Origin: Oscillatoria salina IIICB1
GTDB taxonomy: Bacteria; Cyanobacteriota; Cyanobacteriia; Cyanobacteriales; SIO1D9
Assembly: GCF_020144665.1 (NCBI RefSeq)
Contig: NZ_JAAHBQ010000038.1
Coordinates: 1-64,000, forward strand
Reading direction: 5' to 3'
DNA: 64,000 nucleotides
The notes beneath the pieces are model-generated. The model did no database searches. It was not told the origin of the DNA and saw nothing but the letters and a program-made list of their open reading frames with translations. Position numbers and translations under genes: made by a program. Position 1 is the first letter of the stretch; each line of letters begins with the position of its first letter. This document shows positions 53,745 to 62,530 of the stretch, one piece after another.

Positions 53745-56700
53745 TCAAGATTTTTGTTGATTAGTAAATACCTCATCAAGACAGATTTTTAACTGTTGTC
53801 CTAGTTCTTGAATATGCGGTTCGGCGAACATTGAAAAATGATTGCCTGGAACTTCAATAACCTTGATTGGTTGTTCGGAATATTTACTCCAACCTAAAAA
53901 TGGATCGTCGCTATACAACTCTGCACTTTGGAAATCGTGAGGAATTTCTTCTCGAGCGCGGAACAGAGTAATTTCATTGGTATAAACCTGCAAAACATAA
54001 TCTCGCATGGCTTGAACATGAGCTTTGAAAAGCTGGTAATAACGAAAATGTTGCTGAATTTCTGTGTTGCTGACGATGTTCGCTTTCTTCATCAAAAGAT
54101 TGAATTGTTCCTCTGGTGTTAGATGGGAAATTTCGTTATAGGAAACTGACAAATCGATGCCGAACAAATATTTAAGTGCTTCAGCAGAACGAATTATAAA
54201 TTTAGCATCATCATCTTTTGTCGGCTGAGGTTTAGTTTCTGGAATTATAGCATCAAATACTGCAAGCAAAGCTATTTTTTCTCCCTGCCGTTGCAGTTGT
54301 TGTGCCATCTCAAAAGCAATCAAACCACCGTAACACCAACCTGCCAAAAGATACGGACCTTTGGGTTGTACCGCCCGAATTTCTTCAATGTAATGAGTTG
54401 CTGTTTCCTCTACAGAAATAATCTCAGGTTCCTGTTGGATAGGACTCTGTTCTAAGGCATAAAATGGTTGTTCTGCATCGAGTTTACTGGCTAAGTTTGG
54501 GTAGGTGATGATATTTCCTCCGGCTGGATGTACGCAGAATAAAGGAATCCTTGAACCGGAAGACCGAATTGGCACTAAAGGAGAATCCGAATTTGAACCA
54601 ATTTGTTGCTGGAGAACCTTAGCTAGGTTTTCAATTGTTGCGCCTTGAAAAAGAATAGAAAGAGGAAGTTTCTGCCCAAACCGCTCGTTAATTTGAGCTA
54701 TTAAACGTGCAGCTAAAAGAGAGTGACCTCCCAATTCAAAGAAATCGTCCGTGACTCCAATTGAGCTGATATTCAGAAGATTTTCCCAAATCTGTACCAG
54801 AGCAAATTCCCAAGTATCCCGAGGAGGAACGAAGGATTCAGTAGAGTTAGCTCGGATAAGATCTTTAGTTGGAAGCGATCGCTTGTCTACTTTTCCACTT
54901 GGTGTGAGGGGGAAGGCATCCAAGACGGCGAAGGCAGAAGGCACCATATAGTCCGGCAGATTCTTGCGTAGGTAGCTGCGCAGTTTTGGCACTATATTGT
55001 CTGCATCTGTAACCACATAAGCGATGAGACGCCGCTCTCCGCGATCGTCTTCACGAGCAATGACAGCAGTCTCTTTAACATCAGGATGTTTAGCGATCGC
55101 TGCTTCAATTTCACCCAGTTCGATCCGGAAGCCGCGAATTTTTACGCGATCGTCGCCGCGACCTAAATATTCCAAATTACCGTCGTTCCGATAACGCACT
55201 AAGTCGCCAGTTTTGTAAAGCTTAGTTCCTGGTAAAAAGGGGTTATCGAGAAAATGTTTCTGGTTTAATTCTGGTCTATGCAAATAACTCCTCGCTAAGG
55301 GAACACCGCCAATGTATAATTCCCCAAATACTCCGATCGGAGTTGGTTGTTGATGACGATCCAAGACATAAACTTGCGTATTATCTATCGGACGACCGAT
55401 GAAAACGCTGTTAGCTTTTTCCGGTAAGCAACTGGTGTCGTAGCAAATCACATTGGCAGAGACTTCAGATAAACCGTAAAAGTTGAGCAGTTTTGCTGAC
55501 GGCATTAATTGACGGAAAGTTTGTGTTAAGTCGAGAGCAAGCGGTTCTCCACTGGTAATCCAAATTTTCAGCTTCGATAACTTCTTGGTTAGATCGCGGT
55601 AAGTATCTAACATTACCCCCAACAATGAGGGGACAAGCATGATTCGCGTAACCTGGTGGCGAGCAAGGGTTTCGATGAAAAGTCGGGTGTCTTTAACAAT
55701 GGCATCGGGAATAATTACGGCTTGAAGTCCCTGAAGTAAGGGACCAAAAATCTCCCAGATTGAGTCTCCAAAACTAATAGCGGTTTTATGACAACAAATT
55801 TCCACTCCTTGGGGAGGGTAAGTTTTCCACATCCAGTTTAAGCCATTGACCGTACCTCGATGGGTGCCGAGAACGCCTTTGGGAGTTCCAGTTGAGCCAG
55901 AGGTATAGAGTACATAAGCAAGATTATCGGCACTGGATTTACTGACAGGGTTTTCCTGGCATTCTCGAGCGATTGAATCTTGGCAAGTATCCAGGCAAAC
56001 AGTTTTAGCTGTGCTTTCCCCTTCGAGAGATTCTGAGAGTTTTTCTAATATTTCCTGTTTAGTTAATAGCACCGATGCTTGGGAATCAGAAAGCATGAAA
56101 GCAAGGCGACTGCTTGGATAGTTGGGGTCGAGGGGAATGTATGCACCGCCAGCTTTGAAAATCGCCAGCACCCCGACGACCATTTCCACCGAGCGTTCTA
56201 GGCAAATAGCGACTAGGGTTTCGGTTGTGACTCCTAACTTTTGCAAGTAATGGGCGAGCTGATTTGCTTTCTGGTTGAGCTGGCGATAGGTAATCTGTTC
56301 CGCTCCATCAATTAAAGCTAAGGCATCAGGGGATTTTTCGACTTGCTGCTCGAATAATTGATGGAGAGAGGCATTCTCTGGATAATCTTGGTGAGTATCA
56401 TTCCACTCCACTAATAGTTGCTCTCGCTCTTTAGCTGTCAATATTGGTAATTCAGAGATGTGCTGATTGGGGTCGGCAACAATGCTCGACAAGAGAGTTT
56501 GGAAATTACCACTCCAGCGAGCAATCGTTGCTGAATCAAACAGATCGGTGTTGTACTCCCAAAAGCCCGTTAATCCTTGCTCGGATTCAGCGATCGACAC
56601 GGAAAGATCGAGCATGGCTGTGCCGCTATCGATCTCCAAAGTCCGTAAGGTTAAACCAGCAACCTCTCGAACTGGTATGGGGGCATTTTGTAGCACAAAC

Positions 56701-57857
56701 ATCACCTGAAATAGAGGATTAAAGCGATCGTCTCGTTTAGGTTGTAATTCCTCTACCAATTTCTCGAAAGGTAAATCCTGATTTGCATAAGAGTCAAGAG
56801 TTACCTCTCGTACCCGACTTAGAAGAGTGCGAAAACTCGGATTGCCACTGAGATCGGTACGCATCACCAAAGTATTGACAAAAAAGCCCAGTATCCCTTC
56901 GAGTTCGGGTCGATTGCGGTTAGCAATGGGAGAACCGATCGGGATGTCTTCTTGCTCTGTATAGCGATAAAGCAATGTATTAAAGGCTGCTAGCAAAATC
57001 ATGTATAAAGATACTTCTTCTTGCTGGCTTAATTTATTAAGTGCCTCTGTCAAAGTTTTGGGGAACCTAAAGTATTGCTTTGCACCATTAAAAGTGGCAA
57101 CAGCAGGTCGCGGACGATCCGCAGGCAACCGCAATACGGGTAGTTCGCCCCCTAATTGTTGCTTCCAGTAATTTAGTTGGGTTTCGATCTGTTCCCCTGG
57201 CAAATTTTCCTGTTGCCAAACAGCAAAGTCTGGGTAATGAATGGGAAGTTCGGGTAGGGGTGAAGGTTGACCTGTGGAGAAAGCAGCATATAGCGTTGCT
57301 AATTCCTTTAGGAATACACCTATAGACCATCCATCCGAAACAATGTGGTGCATAGTCAACAGGAAAATATGCTCTTTTTCACTGATGCGCAGTAAAGTTG
57401 CTCGTACCAGGGGTCCTTGAGTTAAGTCGAAAGGTTTTTTAGCTTCGGAAGTTGCTAGTAAGTGAACTTCTCTTTCCCAGTCTTGACCCGATAAATGTTC
57501 GAGGTTGACTTTCGCTAACTCCCAAGATAATTCAGGCGCGATCGCTTGCATTGGCTGCCCATCTACGATCGCAAAAGTCGTGCGCCAACCTTCGTGACGT
57601 CTCAGAATTTCGTTAAGACTTTGCTGGAGAGCTGTCACATTGAGCGTCCCCTTTAAATGAAGGGCACAGGGAATATTATAGAAGGGACTCCCGTTGTAAA
57701 GCTGGTCGATGAACCACAGCCTCTGTTGGGAAGAAGACAAGGGAACAAAGTCGGAGTCTGGACGTTTGGGAATTGTCTGAGCTTTAAATTTACCTCCCTT
57801 CCATTTTTCCAGAAGGGCTTTTTTGGCTGGGGATAAATTAGAGGATTTTTTGTTCAT
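53745..57857 (-). CDS. non-ribosomal peptide synthetase, one module C-A-PCP-TE
   Basis: The 1,370-residue protein adds one building block and releases the product. It has a short N-terminal docking-like segment (LSPAKKALLEKWKGG). The condensation domain carries HHIVSDGWS (about residue 169). The adenylation domain has YTSGSTGTPKG (about 648) and NFYGLSE. The carrier has DDFFELGGHSLLAARL (Ser about 1043), and a thioesterase domain ends the protein. Reading the ten specificity positions by eye gives GDWMISFANK. The usual Asp235 is replaced by Gly with Asp at 236, as in beta-alanine-type codes such as VDWVISLADK. The thioesterase elbow is GWCYGG (about 1171), with Cys where Ser is usual. There is no epimerase or methyltransferase. 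Confidence 0.93.
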   Translation of the reverse strand: MNKKSSNLSPAKKALLEKWKGGKFKAQTIPKRPDSDFVPLSSSQQRLWFIDQLYNGSPFYNIPCALHLKGTLNVTALQQSLNEILRRHEGWRTTFAIVDGQPMQAIAPELSWELAKVNLEHLSGQDWEREVHLLATSEAKKPFDLTQGPLVRATLLRISEKEHIFLLTMHHIVSDGWSIGVFLKELATLYAAFSTGQPSPLPELPIHYPDFAVWQQENLPGEQIETQLNYWKQQLGGELPVLRLPADRPRPAVATFNGAKQYFRFPKTLTEALNKLSQQEEVSLYMILLAAFNTLLYRYTEQEDIPIGSPIANRNRPELEGILGFFVNTLVMRTDLSGNPSFRTLLSRVREVTLDSYANQDLPFEKLVEELQPKRDDRFNPLFQVMFVLQNAPIPVREVAGLTLRTLEIDSGTAMLDLSVSIAESEQGLTGFWEYNTDLFDSATIARWSGNFQTLLSSIVADPNQHISELPILTAKEREQLLVEWNDTHQDYPENASLHQLFEQQVEKSPDALALIDGAEQITYRQLNQKANQLAHYLQKLGVTTETLVAICLERSVEMVVGVLAIFKAGGAYIPLDPNYPSSRLAFMLSDSQASVLLTKQEILEKLSESLEGESTAKTVCLDTCQDSIARECQENPVSKSSADNLAYVLYTSGSTGTPKGVLGTHRGTVNGLNWMWKTYPPQGVEICCHKTAISFGDSIWEIFGPLLQGLQAVIIPDAIVKDTRLFIETLARHQVTRIMLVPSLLGVMLDTYRDLTKKLSKLKIWITSGEPLALDLTQTFRQLMPSAKLLNFYGLSEVSANVICYDTSCLPEKANSVFIGRPIDNTQVYVLDRHQQPTPIGVFGELYIGGVPLARSYLHRPELNQKHFLDNPFLPGTKLYKTGDLVRYRNDGNLEYLGRGDDRVKIRGFRIELGEIEAAIAKHPDVKETAVIAREDDRGERRLIAYVVTDADNIVPKLRSYLRKNLPDYMVPSAFAVLDAFPLTPSGKVDKRSLPTKDLIRANSTESFVPPRDTWEFALVQIWENLLNISSIGVTDDFFELGGHSLLAARLIAQINERFGQKLPLSILFQGATIENLAKVLQQQIGSNSDSPLVPIRSSGSRIPLFCVHPAGGNIITYPNLASKLDAEQPFYALEQSPIQQEPEIISVEETATHYIEEIRAVQPKGPYLLAGWCYGGLIAFEMAQQLQRQGEKIALLAVFDAIIPETKPQPTKDDDAKFIIRSAEALKYLFGIDLSVSYNEISHLTPEEQFNLLMKKANIVSNTEIQQHFRYYQLFKAHVQAMRDYVLQVYTNEITLFRAREEIPHDFQSAELYSDDPFLGWSKYSEQPIKVIEVPGNHFSMFAEPHIQELGQQLKICLDEVFTNQQKS

Positions 57858-57943
57858 GTTTCTTTGATAATTGCTAGTTGTAGATTGCTCTACTTATCCG
57901 TAAACCTGTTTGAGTTCGTTTACTTAAATCACTTGACTATTAA

Positions 57944-60900
57944 CTAATTAGCTAAAAAAAGTTCGACTTCCTCCTCAGATAATTCTTCTATTTTTTCCAG
58001 GAGAAGTTCGTCAACTATTTCTGCCTGATTTGCTACCGTTGATGCCTGAAGTAAAAGCTCGCGCATTGGTAAATCCACTGGGAAGGTTGCTCGCAACCGG
58101 GAAACCATTTGGATGGCGATGACGGAGTCTCCCCCTAACTCAAAAAAGTTGTCATAAATACCAACTTGCTCAATGCCGAGGACTTCTTGCCAAATTTGGG
58201 CAATTTGTTTTTCTAGCTCGTTAGTCGGAGCCACATAAGAATTATTGAGATTCGGTCTGGAGTAGCTTGAAGGCGAATCTGTTTGACTGGAAGATTTTGA
58301 CTTTAGTTTCGGGTCGAGTTTAAAAGCAAGATCCCTTCTTGGTTTTAGCGCCACTGTGGAAACAATAACCTGAGTCATCTCACCCAGAGATAAAATCCGT
58401 TTAAATACCTCTATGCTTTCTGTTGGGGCGATCGCGGTTAATTCCGCTCCTGCGGCTTCTTGTTCTTTGGTTATATTTAATTGCAATCTGTCCCAATTTA
58501 CGGTCAGCCAAGGCGAGGAATGAGTTTGATTGTGTCTGTAAGCCAAAGCATCCATGAACAGGCTGACTGCCGAATAAACAGCTAAGCCAAATCCCCCTAA
58601 AACGGAAGATAATGAAGATAGGATGAGATAAAAATCTAACTGCCGCTCTTGCAATACTTTTTCTAAAACAACAATCCCCCGACATTTAGAGTCAAGTATT
58701 TGTTCTAACTCAGTTTTGCCGATTTCTTGAATCGAGGAAAACAAATTTTCGCTTTTATTCCCAGGTGAATAGATAACCCCGTGAATTTGACCAATGTTCT
58801 CAGGGGCAAGGCTCTGGTGCATTTGTTCGTAATCATTAATATCCGCCGAAACGACCAAAACTTCTGCCCCCAGTTTCTCCAATCCTTGCAAGGTGCAGAT
58901 CTTACGACTAACCTCATCTTGGCGATCGCTTTTTTCTAGCCATTGGGCGTATTCTTCTTGGTCAGGGAAAGCAGAATCCTCGATGAATATTAGTTTGGCT
59001 TGCACGGTTTGGGCAAGATATTCTGCCAAGACAACTCCCATACCTTCTAGTCCGCCAGCGATCAGGTAAACTCCCTGTTTTCTTAGGGGTGTTTTTTCAG
59101 CGACTGCGGACTCTAGACGCACTGGCTCAAATGTTTGTACCCAGCGAGAGCGATCGCGGTAAGCTACAACTTCATTAGTTGACAATGTGGTTAATTCGCC
59201 CAAAAGTTGGTCTAGGAGTTTTTCTTCTTGCCAAGTCCCCGACTGGGGAAGAACTACATCAATATTCCGGCAGGCGATCTGGGGATATTCTTGGGGAATT
59301 ACCTTAGACAGTCCTAACACCGTTGCTCGATCTGGATCGAGCGTCTCTTTGCCGTTGACTGCCTGGATTTGATTCGATACCACCCAGAGTTGAAGGCGCT
59401 CTGTAATCTTCTGCTTGCCCAGGCTCTGCACTAAAAACAGCAAACTATAGAATTCTCGATACTTATCCATTTGGCGATCGCCTGGAGCGATCGCACTCCA
59501 TAAATAAGCAATCTTTTGAGGAGTTTTACCTAAAGCAATCAGTTCTTTGAGTAAGGCATCATAGTCATCGCGGTTTTGGGGATTTATGCCATAGACATCC
59601 TCACTGAATTTGGTAAATTGTTCTGCTACCTTCACGCTAATGACATCTTGACCCCTATTTTCTAGTCTGTTCGCTAACTGGGAACCCACCCCAAGCCCAT
59701 CGACGAACACGAGCCATTGCTCGTCCCCAGACTCTTCCTGAGACGAAAAGGTTGCATTAGGTATCAAAGAGCGTTTCCATGAAGGGATGTAGAACCAATC
59801 TGCAATATCCTGTTTTTTATCTAATCTTACTGGTTGACTACTTGAAGACAATGATGGCAACTTCGCCTCAACCCAATAACGCTGGCGCTCAAAGGGATAG
59901 GTGGGCAAGGGAATGCGATGACGTTGCTCGTTTTGAAAAAATGCCGACCAATCTAGCTTTACTCCCAACAGCCACAGTTGCCCTAATGTTTTCAATAAAA
60001 ACGCTTCATCCGAGCCTGATTCTTGGGGATGGCGCAGGGAAGTTAACACTACCTGTTCGGGTTTCTTCTCAGGATGAGTTCTGGCTAATTTACTCAACGT
60101 CCGACCCGGTCCTACTTCCAGCAGAATTTGAGACGCTTGTTGGCACAACTGTTGCAAGTTGTCCGCAAAGCGCACTGTCCCGCGCAGATGAGAAACCCAA
60201 TAGCTCGCCGATGTTGCCTCTTCTGCTTTAATCCAGGTGCCCGTGAGATTGGACAAGTAGGGGATTTGTGGCGGCTTGAGCCTGAGTTGTTTGACTTGCT
60301 GTGCAAACAACTCCATCATCGGCGCCATCATCTGGGAATGAAAGGCATGGGAGGTATGTAAGCGGCGGCAAGCCACTCCCTCACCAGCCAATTGTTTCTC
60401 GAGTAACTCAATCGCATCCGTCGGACCAGAAACTACGCACGAGGATGGACCGTTAATCGCTGCCAGAGACAGTTCCTTGCCCAGTCTGGGTTGTAATTCC
60501 CCTTCCCCAAGGGACACTGCCACCATGCTTCCCTGGGGCAATTGCTGCATCAATTGACCTCGTGCTGCCACCAGCGCCAAGGCATCTGCCAACGAGAACA
60601 CCCCAGCGAGCGTCGCCGCCACATATTCTCCGATACTGTGACCGACCATCGCCGCCGGACGCACCCCCCATGCCATCCACAACTGAGCCAGAGCATACTC
60701 AATCACAAACAGTGCTGGTTGAGTAATCGCCGTCTGTTGTAGTTGCTCGCTCGCCTTCGCGATGTCTTCTGAGCCTGGGAAAAGCAGCTCGCGCAGTTCC
60801 ACTCCCAGGAGAGGTTTGAGCATCAAGGAACACAAATCCACCTGTTCGCGAAATATCTGCTCCACCTCATAGAGTTCTGCTGCCATCTGAACGTACTGCG

Positions 60901-62530
60901 CCCCCTGTCCGGAAAACAGAAACACCACCGGACGATGACCGGGCGGTTGATAGTTCGTGAAAACCCTTTGTGGCTCTTGGTTTTCCAAGATTTTTCCCAC
61001 CTCTTCCCCCTCTCGAGAGAGTACGAACCGCCGATAGTCGAAAGCCCGGCGCCCCACCTGAAGCGTGTAAGCCAGATCTGCCAGCTTCAGCTCCGGATGC
61101 CGTTGCCAGTGAGCCGCCAAATTAGCCGTTGCCGTCTCCAGAGCCGAGCTAGTTTTGGCTGAGAGCAGCAGTAACTGCCAGGGGCGAGATTGCCCCGAAG
61201 GCTGCCTGGTGGGCGCTTCTTCCAGGACGACATGAGCGTTAGTTCCACCAAAACCAAAAGAACTGACGCCAGCACGGCGGGGGATTCCATTAGTTTTCCA
61301 TTCTTCAAGCTTGGTATTAACGTAGAAGGGACTATTGTCGAAGTCAATTTCTGGATTTGGTTGTTGAAAGTGCAGGCTGGGAGGAATCTTTTGGTGTTTG
61401 AGCGCCAAGATTGTTTTGATCAAACCAGTGACACCAGAAGCTGAATTAAGATGACCGACATTAGTTTTCACCGAACCAATCGCGCAAAAGTTCTTCTTCT
61501 GGGTACTCGCATCAAATACCTTCTTCAGTGCGCTAATTTCAATCGGATCTCCCAGAGCTGTGCCAGTTCCATGAGCTTCTATGTAGGTAATTGTTTCCGG
61601 CTCAACCCCAGCAATAACCTGAGCTTCAGCAATTACTTTTGCTTGACCAACTACACTTGGGGCAGTGAAACCCACTTTTCCTGAGCCATCATTATTGATG
61701 GCTGAACCTTTGATCGTTGCGTAAATGCAGTCCCCATCAGCTAAGGCATCCTTTAGTCTCTTGAGTACGACAATGCCTACCCCATTACCCATAATGGTAC
61801 CCTTTGCTTGAGCATCAAAGGCTCGGCAGTGACCATCGGGAGAAGTAATCCCTTCATTTTGATACCAATAACCTGTCTTATGTGGAACTGTTATCGTAAT
61901 GCCACCCGCCAAAGCAAGATCGCACTCATAGTTCAGCAATCCTCGGCAAGCCAAGTGAACAGCTACTAATGAAGTAGAGCAAGCTGTATTGACGTTGATG
62001 CTCGGACCTTTGAGATTCAACTTGTAGGAGACTCGCGTCCCGACATAGTCCTTGTCATTTCCCACAAAAATTTGCATTTGCGTACTCAGCAAGTCGATCG
62101 GGTTATAGCTCGAATTCAGATTGCTATGAAAGTAAGTACTCAGGTTGCTCCCAGCATAAACACCCGTCCAAATTTTGTCCCCTCCTGGGTTATAACCGGC
62201 ATTTTCCAGTGCTTCCCAGGCACACTCTAGGAAAAGACGGTGTTGCGGGTCCATGATTTCAGCTTCTCTGGGGGAAATATCAAAGAAGGAAGCGTCAAAC
62301 ATCTCGATGTCTGAGAGTACCGACCCCGCTTTGACATAGTTGGGGTCGCGTAGCCAAGCTGGGTCTACACCTGAAGCCGTCATTTCTTCATCGGTGTAGA
62401 AAGAAATCGACTCTTGTCCATCGCACAGATTCTGCCAAAACTGATCGACACTTTTGGCTCCTGGAAAGCGACCGACCATACCGATTACAGCTATGCCTTT
62501 CACAGAATTGTTTAATTCTCGGTTATTCAC
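57944..62530 (-). CDS. type I polyketide synthase, KS-AT-KR-ACP
   Basis: From GTG 62530 the product has 1,528 residues; GGAGG at 62538-62542 supports this start, which overlaps the upstream stop by 8 bases. The KS has Cys in NTACSTSLVAVH (about 180), with EAHGTGT and NVGHLNSASG. The AT has FLFSGQGAQYVQM, GHSIGEYVAA and HAFH, which predicts malonyl-CoA. There is no DH or ER. The KR core is recognisable (LDFYLILSSLSSVLGGFGLAVYSA) but has GGLEGMG instead of GGxGxxG and YSAVS instead of YxxxN, so activity is doubtful. The ACP is NFFELGGDSVIAIQMV. The C-terminus (LLLEKIEELSEEEVELFL) looks like a docking helix for the NRPS. Confidence 0.93.
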   Translation of the reverse strand: MNNRELNNSVKGIAVIGMVGRFPGAKSVDQFWQNLCDGQESISFYTDEEMTASGVDPAWLRDPNYVKAGSVLSDIEMFDASFFDISPREAEIMDPQHRLFLECAWEALENAGYNPGGDKIWTGVYAGSNLSTYFHSNLNSSYNPIDLLSTQMQIFVGNDKDYVGTRVSYKLNLKGPSINVNTACSTSLVAVHLACRGLLNYECDLALAGGITITVPHKTGYWYQNEGITSPDGHCRAFDAQAKGTIMGNGVGIVVLKRLKDALADGDCIYATIKGSAINNDGSGKVGFTAPSVVGQAKVIAEAQVIAGVEPETITYIEAHGTGTALGDPIEISALKKVFDASTQKKNFCAIGSVKTNVGHLNSASGVTGLIKTILALKHQKIPPSLHFQQPNPEIDFDNSPFYVNTKLEEWKTNGIPRRAGVSSFGFGGTNAHVVLEEAPTRQPSGQSRPWQLLLLSAKTSSALETATANLAAHWQRHPELKLADLAYTLQVGRRAFDYRRFVLSREGEEVGKILENQEPQRVFTNYQPPGHRPVVFLFSGQGAQYVQMAAELYEVEQIFREQVDLCSLMLKPLLGVELRELLFPGSEDIAKASEQLQQTAITQPALFVIEYALAQLWMAWGVRPAAMVGHSIGEYVAATLAGVFSLADALALVAARGQLMQQLPQGSMVAVSLGEGELQPRLGKELSLAAINGPSSCVVSGPTDAIELLEKQLAGEGVACRRLHTSHAFHSQMMAPMMELFAQQVKQLRLKPPQIPYLSNLTGTWIKAEEATSASYWVSHLRGTVRFADNLQQLCQQASQILLEVGPGRTLSKLARTHPEKKPEQVVLTSLRHPQESGSDEAFLLKTLGQLWLLGVKLDWSAFFQNEQRHRIPLPTYPFERQRYWVEAKLPSLSSSSQPVRLDKKQDIADWFYIPSWKRSLIPNATFSSQEESGDEQWLVFVDGLGVGSQLANRLENRGQDVISVKVAEQFTKFSEDVYGINPQNRDDYDALLKELIALGKTPQKIAYLWSAIAPGDRQMDKYREFYSLLFLVQSLGKQKITERLQLWVVSNQIQAVNGKETLDPDRATVLGLSKVIPQEYPQIACRNIDVVLPQSGTWQEEKLLDQLLGELTTLSTNEVVAYRDRSRWVQTFEPVRLESAVAEKTPLRKQGVYLIAGGLEGMGVVLAEYLAQTVQAKLIFIEDSAFPDQEEYAQWLEKSDRQDEVSRKICTLQGLEKLGAEVLVVSADINDYEQMHQSLAPENIGQIHGVIYSPGNKSENLFSSIQEIGKTELEQILDSKCRGIVVLEKVLQERQLDFYLILSSLSSVLGGFGLAVYSAVSLFMDALAYRHNQTHSSPWLTVNWDRLQLNITKEQEAAGAELTAIAPTESIEVFKRILSLGEMTQVIVSTVALKPRRDLAFKLDPKLKSKSSSQTDSPSSYSRPNLNNSYVAPTNELEKQIAQIWQEVLGIEQVGIYDNFFELGGDSVIAIQMVSRLRATFPVDLPMRELLLQASTVANQAEIVDELLLEKIEELSEEEVELFLAN

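Noticed and set aside
53560-53748. Small gene between NRPS and halogenase, considered as an MbtH-like partner
   Set aside because: The peptide is basic and lacks the conserved Trp and NxExQ-type motifs of MbtH proteins; it may be decayed sequence.
59779-60231. Plus-strand frame of 150 codons inside the PKS gene
   Set aside because: It is antisense to the AT/KR region of a well-supported PKS and has no recognisable domain.
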